DNA of 36,358 bases, taken from Streptococcus australis. GTDB taxonomy: Bacteria > Bacillota > Bacilli > Lactobacillales > Streptococcaceae. The DNA lies in NCBI RefSeq assembly GCF_019930045.1, contig NZ_JAHZQQ010000018.1:1-36358 (forward strand), in the 5' to 3' direction. The translations under genes and the position numbers were made by a program. Position 1 is the stretch's first letter. Each line of letters begins with the position of its first letter. Positions 16,184 to 28,494 of this stretch are shown piece by piece. The notes beneath the pieces were generated by a model. It saw only the letters and a program-made list of their open reading frames with translations. It was not told the origin of the DNA and searched no databases.

Positions 16184-16223
16184 GAGGATTTGCAAGTCTT
16201 ATAAAAAATAGAAACTAGTTTCA

Positions 16224-16270
16224 AAAAAGAGTGAACAAATGGAGCCCTACTCCAAGCATTCACTCTTTTT
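16224..16270 (-). terminator. Terminator of the ctsR-clpC-ECF-DUF4430 unit
   Basis: A 12-base stem (AAAAAGAGTGAA with TTCACTCTTTTT) with an inner GGAG/CTCC pairing sits just after the stop at 16272. The T tract follows on the minus strand. Confidence 0.8.
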
Positions 16271-16271
16271 C

Positions 16272-16676
16272 TTATTGATAAACTTCTTGATAAAATTCGA
16301 TGGTATCTCCATCTTGGACAGTTGTTTCTGCTGCCCCTTTTGGTGCCATCTCTCCATTAATCTTGTACATCCAATAAAGTCCCTTGCTTTCGTCCTGGGC
16401 TACGCCATCGATCGAGGTGATGAGGCCACTCTTTTCCTCAATCTTGTAGTTAGCTTTCAGGACTTCCATCAGGTTGGCTTTTTCAGCAACCTTCAAGGTC
16501 TTGCTATGAGCTTCTTTCCCTTCAGGGGCGATACTGACCGTAATGGTAATTTGTTTTTCTTTCGCTACTTGTGAGCTTGAAGCTGAGCTTTCCGTAGTCG
16601 ATGGTGTGCTTTGTCCGCAACTGACCAATACAAGAGCTGCTAGGACAGCAAAGAAACTATAAAGTGTTTTTTTCAT
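16272..16676 (-). CDS. DUF4430-type lipoprotein
   Basis: A 134-residue exported lipoprotein with signal peptide and lipobox LVLVSCG (cysteine at about 20), a short Ser/Thr-rich linker, and then a DUF4430-like domain: 'ITITVSIAPEGKEAHSKTLKVAEKANLMEVLKANYKIE', 'GLITSIDGV' and 'GLYWMYKINGEMAPKGAAETTVQDGDTIEFYQE'. This fold is known from the ligand-binding part of transcobalamin-like proteins. The reading frame overlaps the end of the upstream ECF gene by 20 bases, so the two products are made together. An extracytoplasmic helper for the ECF transporter is the natural inference; the ligand (corrinoid or another small molecule) cannot be read from the sequence. Confidence 0.88.
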   Translation of the reverse strand: MKKTLYSFFAVLAALVLVSCGQSTPSTTESSASSSQVAKEKQITITVSIAPEGKEAHSKTLKVAEKANLMEVLKANYKIEEKSGLITSIDGVAQDESKGLYWMYKINGEMAPKGAAETTVQDGDTIEFYQEVYQ

Positions 16677-17145
16677 GATACAATCTCCTAAATACTACAT
16701 AAAGTAGAGGGTAAAAACAGGCGGTGGAAAGGGCGTGGGCTAGGTTAAAGCTAAAGCCATTCACCAGGGCATAGGTCCACCAGGGCATGTGGTAGAGAAC
16801 AGCATAAAGACTGTCAATCAGCACCCCGTAGAGAAAGGATAAGATACCGACCACTAGGGTTTGGACTTGCAAAGACAAGTGGCGGTAAAGCCCCCGCCAA
16901 AGAGTCAAGAGGAGGCCAAAGGCCAGTATCTGAGCGAGCACCACTGGGCTCATCCCCAAGAGAAAAGCCGAGGTAAACATGGTGACCGCCATCACCAAAC
17001 AGGCAAATTGCCAGTCTTCAAATAGCACCAGTAAAAAGAAAATGGCACTAATGGGTTGGACATTGGGCAAGAAGGCAAAGGCTTGTCTCAGCACCACACA
17101 GAGGGCTGCTAAGAGGGTGATTCGGGTCAAGCGTTTGAGAGGCAC
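16657..17145 (-). CDS. ECF transporter S component (substrate-binding membrane subunit)
   Basis: A 162-residue, very hydrophobic protein with about five to six helices and the usual S-component layout: an N-terminal basic end, then 'ITLLAALCVVLRQAFAFLPNVQPISAIFFLLVLFEDW'. S components capture a vitamin and dock on a shared EcfA/A'/T module, which is not encoded here. The start is GTG at 17145 with AGGAGG seven bases before it; an ATG five bases further upstream is in another frame. It begins 11 bases after the clpC stop, so it is read from the ctsR promoter unless an internal promoter exists. It overlaps the DUF4430 lipoprotein gene, probably its partner. Confidence 0.85.
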   Translation of the reverse strand: MPLKRLTRITLLAALCVVLRQAFAFLPNVQPISAIFFLLVLFEDWQFACLVMAVTMFTSAFLLGMSPVVLAQILAFGLLLTLWRGLYRHLSLQVQTLVVGILSFLYGVLIDSLYAVLYHMPWWTYALVNGFSFNLAHALSTACFYPLLYVVFRRLYHEKNTL

Positions 17146-17156
17146 TGCATATCCTC

Positions 17157-19586
17157 CTAGTCAATCGTGAAGTTAAGCTGACCAGACTTGACACCTACCT
17201 TGAGGGTTTGCCCTTCAGCCACTTCTCCTCTCAAGAGGATCTCTGCCAAGTAGTCTTCCACCTGAGTCTGGATGGTCCGGCGCAAAGGACGCGCTCCCAT
17301 CTCTGGATCATATCCATGAGTCGCCAGCCATTTAAGAGCAGACGCTTGGAATTTCAGAGTAATGCCCTTCTCTGCTAGAGATTGAACTAGCGGTTTCACC
17401 ATAATCTTGACAATCTCATGCATTTGGTCACTGGTCAAGCTATGGAAGACTACCTTCTCATCAATCCGGTTGATAAACTCTGGTCGATAGGTCTTCTTCA
17501 ACTCTTCGAAGATGCGTTTCTCCATATTGGCTTGGTCAAAGCGAATATCCTTGGCGCCAAAGCCAACTGTCTTATCATCTCGTAAAGCGGTAGCTCCCAA
17601 GTTTGAGGTCATGATAATAATGGTATTGGAGAAATCTACCTTTCGTCCCTTGCTGTCGGTCAAGACACCGTCATCCAATACTTGCAAGAGAACATTAAAG
17701 ATATCTGGATGGGCTTTTTCCACCTCATCAAACAAGAGGACTGAATAAGGTTTGTTGCGGACTTTTTCCGTCAACTCGCCCCCTTCTTCATAACCAACAT
17801 AGCCTGGAGGGGCACCGTTGAGACGACTGGCCGCAAATTTCTCCATGTATTCACTCATGTCAAAGCGGATCAAAGCAGACTCATCATCAAAGAGGACCTC
17901 AGCCAGCGCCTTCGCGAGCTCGGTTTTTCCGACCCCAGTCGGACCGAGGAAGAGGAAGGAACCAATCGGCCGTTTGTGAGACCGAATTCCCGACTGATTA
18001 CGACGAATGGCTCGGCTGATACTTGAGACAGCCTGATCCTGACCGATCACGCGCTTATGAAGTTCTGCTTCCAATTCAAGGTATTTCTTAGCCGCTGTTT
18101 GGGTTAGTTTCTCCACAGGAATGCCTGACAATTGACTGAGCGTCTTCAGGATATCCTCTTCCTTGACTTCTAGCTGGTAGCCTTTTGGACTGGCATCTTC
18201 TTTTAGTAACTGAGCAACTTTTTTCCACTGCCCCTTGAGCAAGGCTTGATCAGCAGCTGTCAGATCAGACTGAAGACCGGCTTGAGGCCCCTCATTTTGC
18301 ACGGTCGCTGCCGCCTCATCCAAGAGGTCAATGGCGGAGTCAGGCAAGAGGCGACTGGTCAAATAACGATTGGCATAGACAACAGCTGTCTCAATAGCCG
18401 CATCCGTAATATGGACGCGGTGGTGACGTTCATAGGTCTTCTTGAGACCTTGCAAAATCGCGATGCTATCTGCGACAGAGGGTTGCTCAATCAAGACCTT
18501 AGCAAAGCGGCGTGACAGAGCAGCGTCTTTTTCAATGTGTTTTTGGTATTCTTCTTGTGTGGTCGCCCCTACGGTCCGCAAGGTGCCGCGAGCCAAGGCA
18601 GGCTTCAAGATATTGGCCGCATCCAAGGTAGAGTCAATCCCAGAGCCAGATCCCATAATGGTATGGAGCTCATCGATGAAGAGGATGACATGGCCATCTT
18701 CTTCAATATCATTGATGATGTTGTTCATCCGCTCTTCAAAATCTCCACGGAACCGCGTCCCTGCGACAACATTCATCAAGTCCAACTCTAAGACCCGCAT
18801 TTTAGCCAGCTCCGTCGGGACATCTCCACTGGCAATCCGTTGGGCCAAGCCCAAAGCCAGAGCAGTCTTGCCGACACCAGCATCACCTACAAGGACCGGA
18901 TTATTTTTCGTTTTGCGGCTCAAAATCTGAATCATCCGCGAGATTTCTTGATCCCGGCCAATCACCGGTTCCAAGCTGCCATTGCGAGCCATTTCTGTCA
19001 GATCCCGGGTGTAGTCTTCCAAACCACCGCTGGTAGAGGCTGGCATGCCCATCATATTTCCCATGGTTTGACGATTGGGTTGCTGGGCCCGATAGAGAGA
19101 ACGAATGGCCTTGACAGCTTCCTTGTCCCAACCTGCTCGTTGCTCCAAGCTCTTACGAAGCTCGACGATTTTAATGCCCTCTTCCTGATCATCATAGCGG
19201 AAGCCGACATACTCCAATACTTGAGAAGCCAAGGTTCCCCGTTCTAAAAGAAGCGCCAAGAGGACATGCTCTGTTCCAAGACTTTTGGCATGGACTGCCT
19301 GGGCAATCTCTTGGGAACGTTTCATGATTTCTTCGACACGGAAAGAAAAAGGAAATACCTCATAGCGGCCATCCCGTTGGTAGACTTGACCCGTAATGTG
19401 CTCAGCCGCATCTTGAAAATCATCAATCTGCATAGGATAGTCACTTAAGACGGAACCAGCTACACTATAAGGATTATTGGCTAGGGCCACTAGGATATGC
19501 CAGGTATCTAGCGTTTGGGACTCAAAATGACCCGCCAAGATTTGAGCGGCTTCAATCGTTTCTAATAGGGCTTTTGAATAGTTCAT
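17157..19586 (-). CDS. clpC: ATP-dependent Clp protease ATP-binding subunit ClpC
   Basis: Cytoplasmic AAA+ unfoldase that feeds ClpP. The 809 residues from ATG at 19586 match usual ClpC length. I rejected the longer frame because its first 26 codons overlap ctsR. In order: an N-terminal double Clp_N domain (1-150), AAA1 with GDAGVGKTALA and DELHTIMG, a middle region, AAA2 with GPTGVGKTELA, 'DMSEYMEKFAASRLNGAPPGYVGYEEGG' and DEVEKAHPDIFNVLLQ, and a C-terminal D2-small domain. No zinc finger is present. The region between ctsR and clpC is 7 bases; the nearest site (AAAGGGA) is about 12-14 bases from the ATG. Confidence 0.97.
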   Translation of the reverse strand: MNYSKALLETIEAAQILAGHFESQTLDTWHILVALANNPYSVAGSVLSDYPMQIDDFQDAAEHITGQVYQRDGRYEVFPFSFRVEEIMKRSQEIAQAVHAKSLGTEHVLLALLLERGTLASQVLEYVGFRYDDQEEGIKIVELRKSLEQRAGWDKEAVKAIRSLYRAQQPNRQTMGNMMGMPASTSGGLEDYTRDLTEMARNGSLEPVIGRDQEISRMIQILSRKTKNNPVLVGDAGVGKTALALGLAQRIASGDVPTELAKMRVLELDLMNVVAGTRFRGDFEERMNNIINDIEEDGHVILFIDELHTIMGSGSGIDSTLDAANILKPALARGTLRTVGATTQEEYQKHIEKDAALSRRFAKVLIEQPSVADSIAILQGLKKTYERHHRVHITDAAIETAVVYANRYLTSRLLPDSAIDLLDEAAATVQNEGPQAGLQSDLTAADQALLKGQWKKVAQLLKEDASPKGYQLEVKEEDILKTLSQLSGIPVEKLTQTAAKKYLELEAELHKRVIGQDQAVSSISRAIRRNQSGIRSHKRPIGSFLFLGPTGVGKTELAKALAEVLFDDESALIRFDMSEYMEKFAASRLNGAPPGYVGYEEGGELTEKVRNKPYSVLLFDEVEKAHPDIFNVLLQVLDDGVLTDSKGRKVDFSNTIIIMTSNLGATALRDDKTVGFGAKDIRFDQANMEKRIFEELKKTYRPEFINRIDEKVVFHSLTSDQMHEIVKIMVKPLVQSLAEKGITLKFQASALKWLATHGYDPEMGARPLRRTIQTQVEDYLAEILLRGEVAEGQTLKVGVKSGQLNFTID

Positions 19587-19593
19587 AAGGAGA

Positions 19594-20052
19594 TTACATT
19601 CCCTTTCTATCGACTTGTTGGATAATTTTTCGTAGGATATTGGCTCGTAAGCGATGGGCTTCACTTCCCAGAACCTCGTCTGTCGTCGTCACTGACAAAA
19701 GCTCTGCCTCTCTCTTTGTAAGGAGTTTTTCTTCAAATAGCATTTGAAGGATATCGCCAAAAACAGTCTGACTGATTTGTTCTCCGATGCTTGCGCCAAG
19801 CTCTTTTAGCATCTGGTGTTGATCTGAAAATTGGACCTTGCCAATCCGGATATAACCGCCACCTCCACGCTTGCTCTCTACGATATAGCCTCGACTTTCG
19901 GTGAAGCGGGTTTTGATCACATAATTGATTTGACTAGGAACAACTTGGAAGACATCCGCTAATTCGCTTCTCTTGAGCTCTGCGATGCCTGCTTGGGCCA
20001 GTAGCGACTTGATATAGGCCTCAATGCTATCTGATGTATTTTTACTTGCCAT
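19594..20052 (-). CDS. ctsR: Class III stress-gene repressor CtsR
   Basis: DNA-binding repressor of the clp heat-shock regulon. The 152 residues start at ATG 20052, where an AGAAAGGAG site is well spaced. A longer frame from 20076 lacks one. Visible features are an N-terminal winged helix ('SIEAYIKSLLAQAGIAELKRSELADVFQVVPSQINYVIKTRFT') and the conserved glycine-rich wing 'ESKRGGGGYIRIGKV', which contacts DNA and senses heat. It is the first gene of ctsR-clpC and controls itself through the operator at 20138-20154. Confidence 0.97.
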   Translation of the reverse strand: MASKNTSDSIEAYIKSLLAQAGIAELKRSELADVFQVVPSQINYVIKTRFTESRGYIVESKRGGGGYIRIGKVQFSDQHQMLKELGASIGEQISQTVFGDILQMLFEEKLLTKREAELLSVTTTDEVLGSEAHRLRANILRKIIQQVDRKGM

Positions 20053-20137
20053 GATGCTCCTTTCTGACGTTTTCATTCTAGATAAGCTCTCTGCTTTTTA
20101 GAGGATCAAAAATGGTCTCATTATCCATGATGTTATT

Positions 20138-20160
20138 CTTGACCTTATCTGACTATTATA
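20138..20160 (-). promoter_or_regulatory. CtsR operator and -10 box of ctsR-clpC
   Basis: On the minus strand AGTCAGATAAGGTCAAG matches the CtsR tandem heptad pattern (RGTCAAA-NAN-RGTCAAA) with two mismatches. It begins directly after a perfect TATAAT (20155-20160). Bound CtsR would cover the transcription start. The -35 is weak. Confidence 0.75.
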
Positions 20161-20244
20161 CAATTTTTACGCCTGTAAATAAAGCAAAGACTACGTCGAG
20201 ATGGAATCGGAGGACCCTTGTTGGTAGCCAGAAGGAGGCCAAAA

Positions 20245-20270
20245 AAGAGGCTAGCTATTGCTAACCTCTT
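20245..20270 (-). terminator. Terminator of the glycosidase operon
   Basis: The minus strand pairs AAGAGG-TAGC with GCTA-CCTCTT around AATA, followed by six T residues, 13 bases after the fucosidase stop. Confidence 0.8.
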
Positions 20271-20282
20271 GTAGAAGGGACT

Positions 20283-23200
20283 TTAGGATTTCCGACGAGC
20301 GTATTTCACTCTTCCGCCTAAGAAGCCTAAGCCGAGTAGTCCGATCCAAGCTAAGAAACTTGCCTTCTCTGATCCTGTCTGAGGCAGTTTTTCTTGGGAC
20401 TGCACAGGGTCCGGAGTTACTGCTTCTACCTCAGGAGAAAGAGGAGTCTCTTTCGAAGCCGTCGGTTTCAAAATTGGAGCAATTCCACTTTCTTTTTTGT
20501 CTTCTGGAGGAAGGAGCTGTTTTGTTTCTTGTGAATCTTCACTAGGACTTGTTGGTAGCGGCACTTCGGGAATAATAGGATCTTCTTCCACTTCCTTCGT
20601 CCCGACTTCCGTAATCTGGTCCTGGGCCTCCACTTCGACAAAGGCATCGACTTCTGTCCGAATTTCTTTGCCTTCTTCTTGTCGAACCTCGATCAATTTC
20701 AATCGGCGTCCGACCTTCCCTGCTTGAAGGATCCGGCTTTCGCCCTTGGCCAAGTCCTTGTTCTCACGTGTTTGACTCTCAAATGGAATCTCCTCCGCTT
20801 CGATGAGAAGTTCTGGCTTTTCAAGAATCAAATCCCGAATACCTTCTTCTGGCCGTGTCTGCGTCAGCGGTTCATAATTGTGAACATCTCCTAAGATGGT
20901 TTCAAGGGCTTCGACTTGATTGGCTGCAGCAACCAAATCTGGTCGCTCTTGATCCAACAACTGAGTCAAGTCCGTCAATTGTCCTTGAACCGTCGGTTTG
21001 AGGTCTGCTTTCAAGCGATCGAGAGAAGTAGCCTTGATCTTTTCTACTCCTTCTCTGATGATCTGTTGCAGCTCTTCTTGACTGAGCAACTGACTATCTT
21101 TCCCTGATAGGATAAATCGGTCTACCTGGATGGCTCTGGATGATTGAGGGTCATTGAGGGCTGGATCCAGATGCAGGCGTAGCTGGTGGTAGCCTTTTGC
21201 TAGGCCTTGCAGATTGACCAAACTCTGGTCGAGCTTGCGTTGATCTCCATAGCCACTGAAATAATGATCGCCTTCGATTTCATAATCATGGCCACGACCT
21301 TCTTCGAAGGCTATTTCTTTTCCATCCAGAGTGACGCTGTAGAGCCCATGGCTTGGATCGACCACTCCTCGGACCTCCACACCAGTGCCCTTAAAGGTAA
21401 TGGTCACTTCAATGTGTTTCTTGCCTTCCTCATCGGTCACTTGGTTAAAGCTGGACCAAGATTCTGTGCCATTTGAGAAGTTTTGATTGTCTGTCTCGTG
21501 GTGCCAACCCTCACTGTAATGCAGTTTTGGATCTTGATCATCCACTTCTTTGCGATTTTCTGGCAACTGGTCTTCATTCATCACTTGGACTGTCAGTTCT
21601 GGAATAAAGCCGACCAAGCTTCCTTGATCCGGATGCAGCAATTTGACCTTAAAGTCATAGACGTCGGTCGCTTTTCCTGCAAAATCAAGGGTTGGAACTT
21701 GGACTGTTTTTTCTGTCTCGCCATCTGCGAACTCAAGGGTGACGTTGGTATCTTTGTAGACCTTGCCATGAACCCCTGTTCCTGGTTCTGTGATTAATTT
21801 GAGACTGGCACTTCCTTTAGAGCCACCTTTTCTCTTGACGACAACTTGCGCTGGGTCGCCTTTCTTAACGGCTAGAGTTGGCTGAGCAAACTCAAAGAGA
21901 CCCTTTTCTTGGTTATTGAGGGCATAAATCCCTTCCGTTGCGATCGCATCTCCCTTGCTATTGACCAAGGTCAAAGTGTGGGATCCTGCTGCCAAGTCCG
22001 GTGTTTCATAGACCTTTTGGCTGCGTTTGCGGCTTGGGCTTTGGATATTGACCGTCGCTAGTTTTTGGCCATCGACATAGACATCCATTTCCCCATGACC
22101 AGGGTCGACAGTTGCGACGACATAGGCCTTGGTGCCTTCAAATTGATAGGTCACGGAAGCTCCCTTTTCCTTGGTCCACATAGAGGTGCCTCGAACACCT
22201 TCTCCCTCTTCATTCCATTGGCTATTGGCCCGCTCAGCAGTCCGGTCGGAATGATAAGTCAAACCAAGCGGATAGCCATCGGTTTCTTCAATGCTGGCTG
22301 GCGTCTTATAGACAGAGACTCCGTTCAAGATTGGAGTAGCTTGGGCATCGGTGATGGACACCCGGATATAGCGACTATCAACTGGTTGCCCTTTGATCAA
22401 ACGGCGATATCCTACGGTTGAACCAGCCCCAAAAGGAACCCATTGACCATTCACAGCCACATCAATGTTGAAACCAGAAATCCGTTGGCCTTTCTCGATC
22501 GTTTCCTTGAGCTCTACCACATCAAAGTGTTGCTCTTTTCCAAGATCGAGGACAAAAGAGCCGGTCTTGGCATCATCTGCAGGTGCCCAACTGGTCTTTT
22601 CATCGCCATCTGTCAAATGGCTGGCTGAATAATGAGCATTGCGTCGTGTCGAGTCAGCTTCTACCAAAGCTCCTGCCGCATAGTCCACACTGTAGAGCTG
22701 GTCCATGGTCTGACGGAATTCTTTCAAACGGGCTACATCGGCATCCGCAAATTTCCCATCTTGATTGGGTGGAATATTAAGCAAGAGCGGGGTTCCACGG
22801 CCGACTGATTTGAAGTAAATGTCCATCAATTCGCGCAAGGACTTAGGCTCTTGGTTGTCATGGTAGAACCAGCCGGAGCGAATGGAAACATCCGCTTCTC
22901 CCACTGAGTATTGCTTCCCTTCTGGATCCCCGTGATTGAGGTAACTATTGGATGGATTGTTGCGGATCTTATCCGGATTGACCTTATGCCAAACTGGATC
23001 TCCAGCGATTCCCTTTTCATTTCCGATCCAACGAACATTGGTGGGCTCAGCTGAGAAGATGGCAATGTCCCCTTGGGCCTTACGAATGGCATCAAACCAC
23101 TTGTCGAAGGTATAGGTGACTTTTTGAGCCCCATCGCCCCGCGCTCCATCCATCCAGACTTCTACGAACTTGCCCTTGTTTCCATATTTTGGATCTTCAA

Positions 23201-23972
23201 GGATTTCTTTGAGCTGGTTGAGATAGTATTCGTTGTATTGGTCCTCTGTATCCACATGGTAGAGCGGGCTGTGAGCATCCCAAGGCGAGAGGTAGACCCC
23301 CATATCCATGTCATACTTGCTGGCAGAAGCAGAAACCTCGGCTAGGATATCGCCTTTTCCTTCCTTCCAACCACTTTTAGCAATGGTATGGTCGGTGTAT
23401 TTAGAAGGGTACAAGAGGAAGCCATCGTGGTGCTTGACGACCATGATCGTCCGTTTAAAGCCCGCGTCTTTCAGGGTTTTGATCCACTGATCGGTATCCA
23501 GATGCTCTGGATAGAAATAATAAGGATCTTCTTGCCCATCTCCCCACTCACGATCATAGTAAGTATTCATCCCAAAGTGGATGAAAGCTGCTAGCTCTTC
23601 GCGGTGGTATTGCATCTGAGCCTTGCTTGGAAGTGGTCCATAATCCGCAATCTCAGGCTCCTCATCTAGAGAAGTGGCTGGTTGACTTGCTTCTGTCCCT
23701 TGGCTGACTGTGCGATTTTCTTTCTCACTAGTAGCTGGTGAAGGCTGTTCTGATTCTTCTTGGTGCTCGTTCACAGTTTTCTCCTCCTTTCCTTGATCTC
23801 CTGCATTGCTCGTTTCAACCCGTTCTTCACGTGGTTCACTATTCTCAGCTTGTTCCTCTGCGTAACTGGTAGTGACTCCTAAAAAACAAGTCGCTACGAC
23901 TACCGAGCAGACGCCTACTGAGAGTTTACGAATGCCAAATCGATTTCTCTTATCAAATAATCTTTTTCCCAT
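20283..23972 (-). CDS. Cell-wall-anchored GH29 alpha-L-fucosidase
   Basis: A 1229-residue surface enzyme expected to release L-fucose from host glycans. A YSIRK-type signal peptide ([12 protein letters not shown]) is followed by a GH29 barrel at about residues 110-440, with 'YHREELAAFIHFGMNTYYDREWG', 'VVKHHDGFLLYPSKYTDH' and the nucleophile Asp275 in EVWMDGARG. A discoidin/F5-8C domain follows (about 445-580), then two jelly-roll-like stretches, a Calx-beta-like region, a helical region (about 980-1050), a G5-like domain ('ESRILQAGKVGRRLKLIEV'), and the sortase signal LPQTG with membrane helix and RRKS tail. The first 60 residues are nearly identical to the sialidase. The GH29 type suggests alpha-1,3/1,4-fucose specificity; that is inference. 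Last gene of the operon. Confidence 0.93.
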   Translation of the reverse strand: MGKRLFDKRNRFGIRKLSVGVCSVVVATCFLGVTTSYAEEQAENSEPREERVETSNAGDQGKEEKTVNEHQEESEQPSPATSEKENRTVSQGTEASQPATSLDEEPEIADYGPLPSKAQMQYHREELAAFIHFGMNTYYDREWGDGQEDPYYFYPEHLDTDQWIKTLKDAGFKRTIMVVKHHDGFLLYPSKYTDHTIAKSGWKEGKGDILAEVSASASKYDMDMGVYLSPWDAHSPLYHVDTEDQYNEYYLNQLKEILEDPKYGNKGKFVEVWMDGARGDGAQKVTYTFDKWFDAIRKAQGDIAIFSAEPTNVRWIGNEKGIAGDPVWHKVNPDKIRNNPSNSYLNHGDPEGKQYSVGEADVSIRSGWFYHDNQEPKSLRELMDIYFKSVGRGTPLLLNIPPNQDGKFADADVARLKEFRQTMDQLYSVDYAAGALVEADSTRRNAHYSASHLTDGDEKTSWAPADDAKTGSFVLDLGKEQHFDVVELKETIEKGQRISGFNIDVAVNGQWVPFGAGSTVGYRRLIKGQPVDSRYIRVSITDAQATPILNGVSVYKTPASIEETDGYPLGLTYHSDRTAERANSQWNEEGEGVRGTSMWTKEKGASVTYQFEGTKAYVVATVDPGHGEMDVYVDGQKLATVNIQSPSRKRSQKVYETPDLAAGSHTLTLVNSKGDAIATEGIYALNNQEKGLFEFAQPTLAVKKGDPAQVVVKRKGGSKGSASLKLITEPGTGVHGKVYKDTNVTLEFADGETEKTVQVPTLDFAGKATDVYDFKVKLLHPDQGSLVGFIPELTVQVMNEDQLPENRKEVDDQDPKLHYSEGWHHETDNQNFSNGTESWSSFNQVTDEEGKKHIEVTITFKGTGVEVRGVVDPSHGLYSVTLDGKEIAFEEGRGHDYEIEGDHYFSGYGDQRKLDQSLVNLQGLAKGYHQLRLHLDPALNDPQSSRAIQVDRFILSGKDSQLLSQEELQQIIREGVEKIKATSLDRLKADLKPTVQGQLTDLTQLLDQERPDLVAAANQVEALETILGDVHNYEPLTQTRPEEGIRDLILEKPELLIEAEEIPFESQTRENKDLAKGESRILQAGKVGRRLKLIEVRQEEGKEIRTEVDAFVEVEAQDQITEVGTKEVEEDPIIPEVPLPTSPSEDSQETKQLLPPEDKKESGIAPILKPTASKETPLSPEVEAVTPDPVQSQEKLPQTGSEKASFLAWIGLLGLGFLGGRVKYARRKS

Positions 23973-23994
23973 ACTCTATTCCTTTATGTCACCA

Positions 23995-24034
23995 GGTAAA
24001 GAGGGTGGGGCTTCCCCATCCTCCTTCTTTTACC
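23995..24034 (-). promoter_or_regulatory. Long hairpin between sialidase and fucosidase genes
   Basis: On the minus strand GGTAAA pairs with TTTACC, closing a stem with TGGGG/CCCCA at the tip. No T tract follows, so it is not a simple terminator. An equivalent hairpin occupies 28412-28453. It might protect the mRNA or set the relative level of the two enzymes. Confidence 0.5.
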
Positions 24035-24075
24035 TGTGAACTTTTTTCCGTTATTTGCTAGTTTCTCTAGCTGTT

Positions 24076-28482
<4,407 letters not shown>

Positions 28483-28494
28483 TTATCCAGCTTT

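Noticed and set aside
19587..19664. N-terminal extension of ClpC by 26 residues.
   Set aside because: It overlaps the coding end of ctsR, lacks a ribosome binding site and has no counterpart in the Clp_N domain; ATG at 19586 fits the family.
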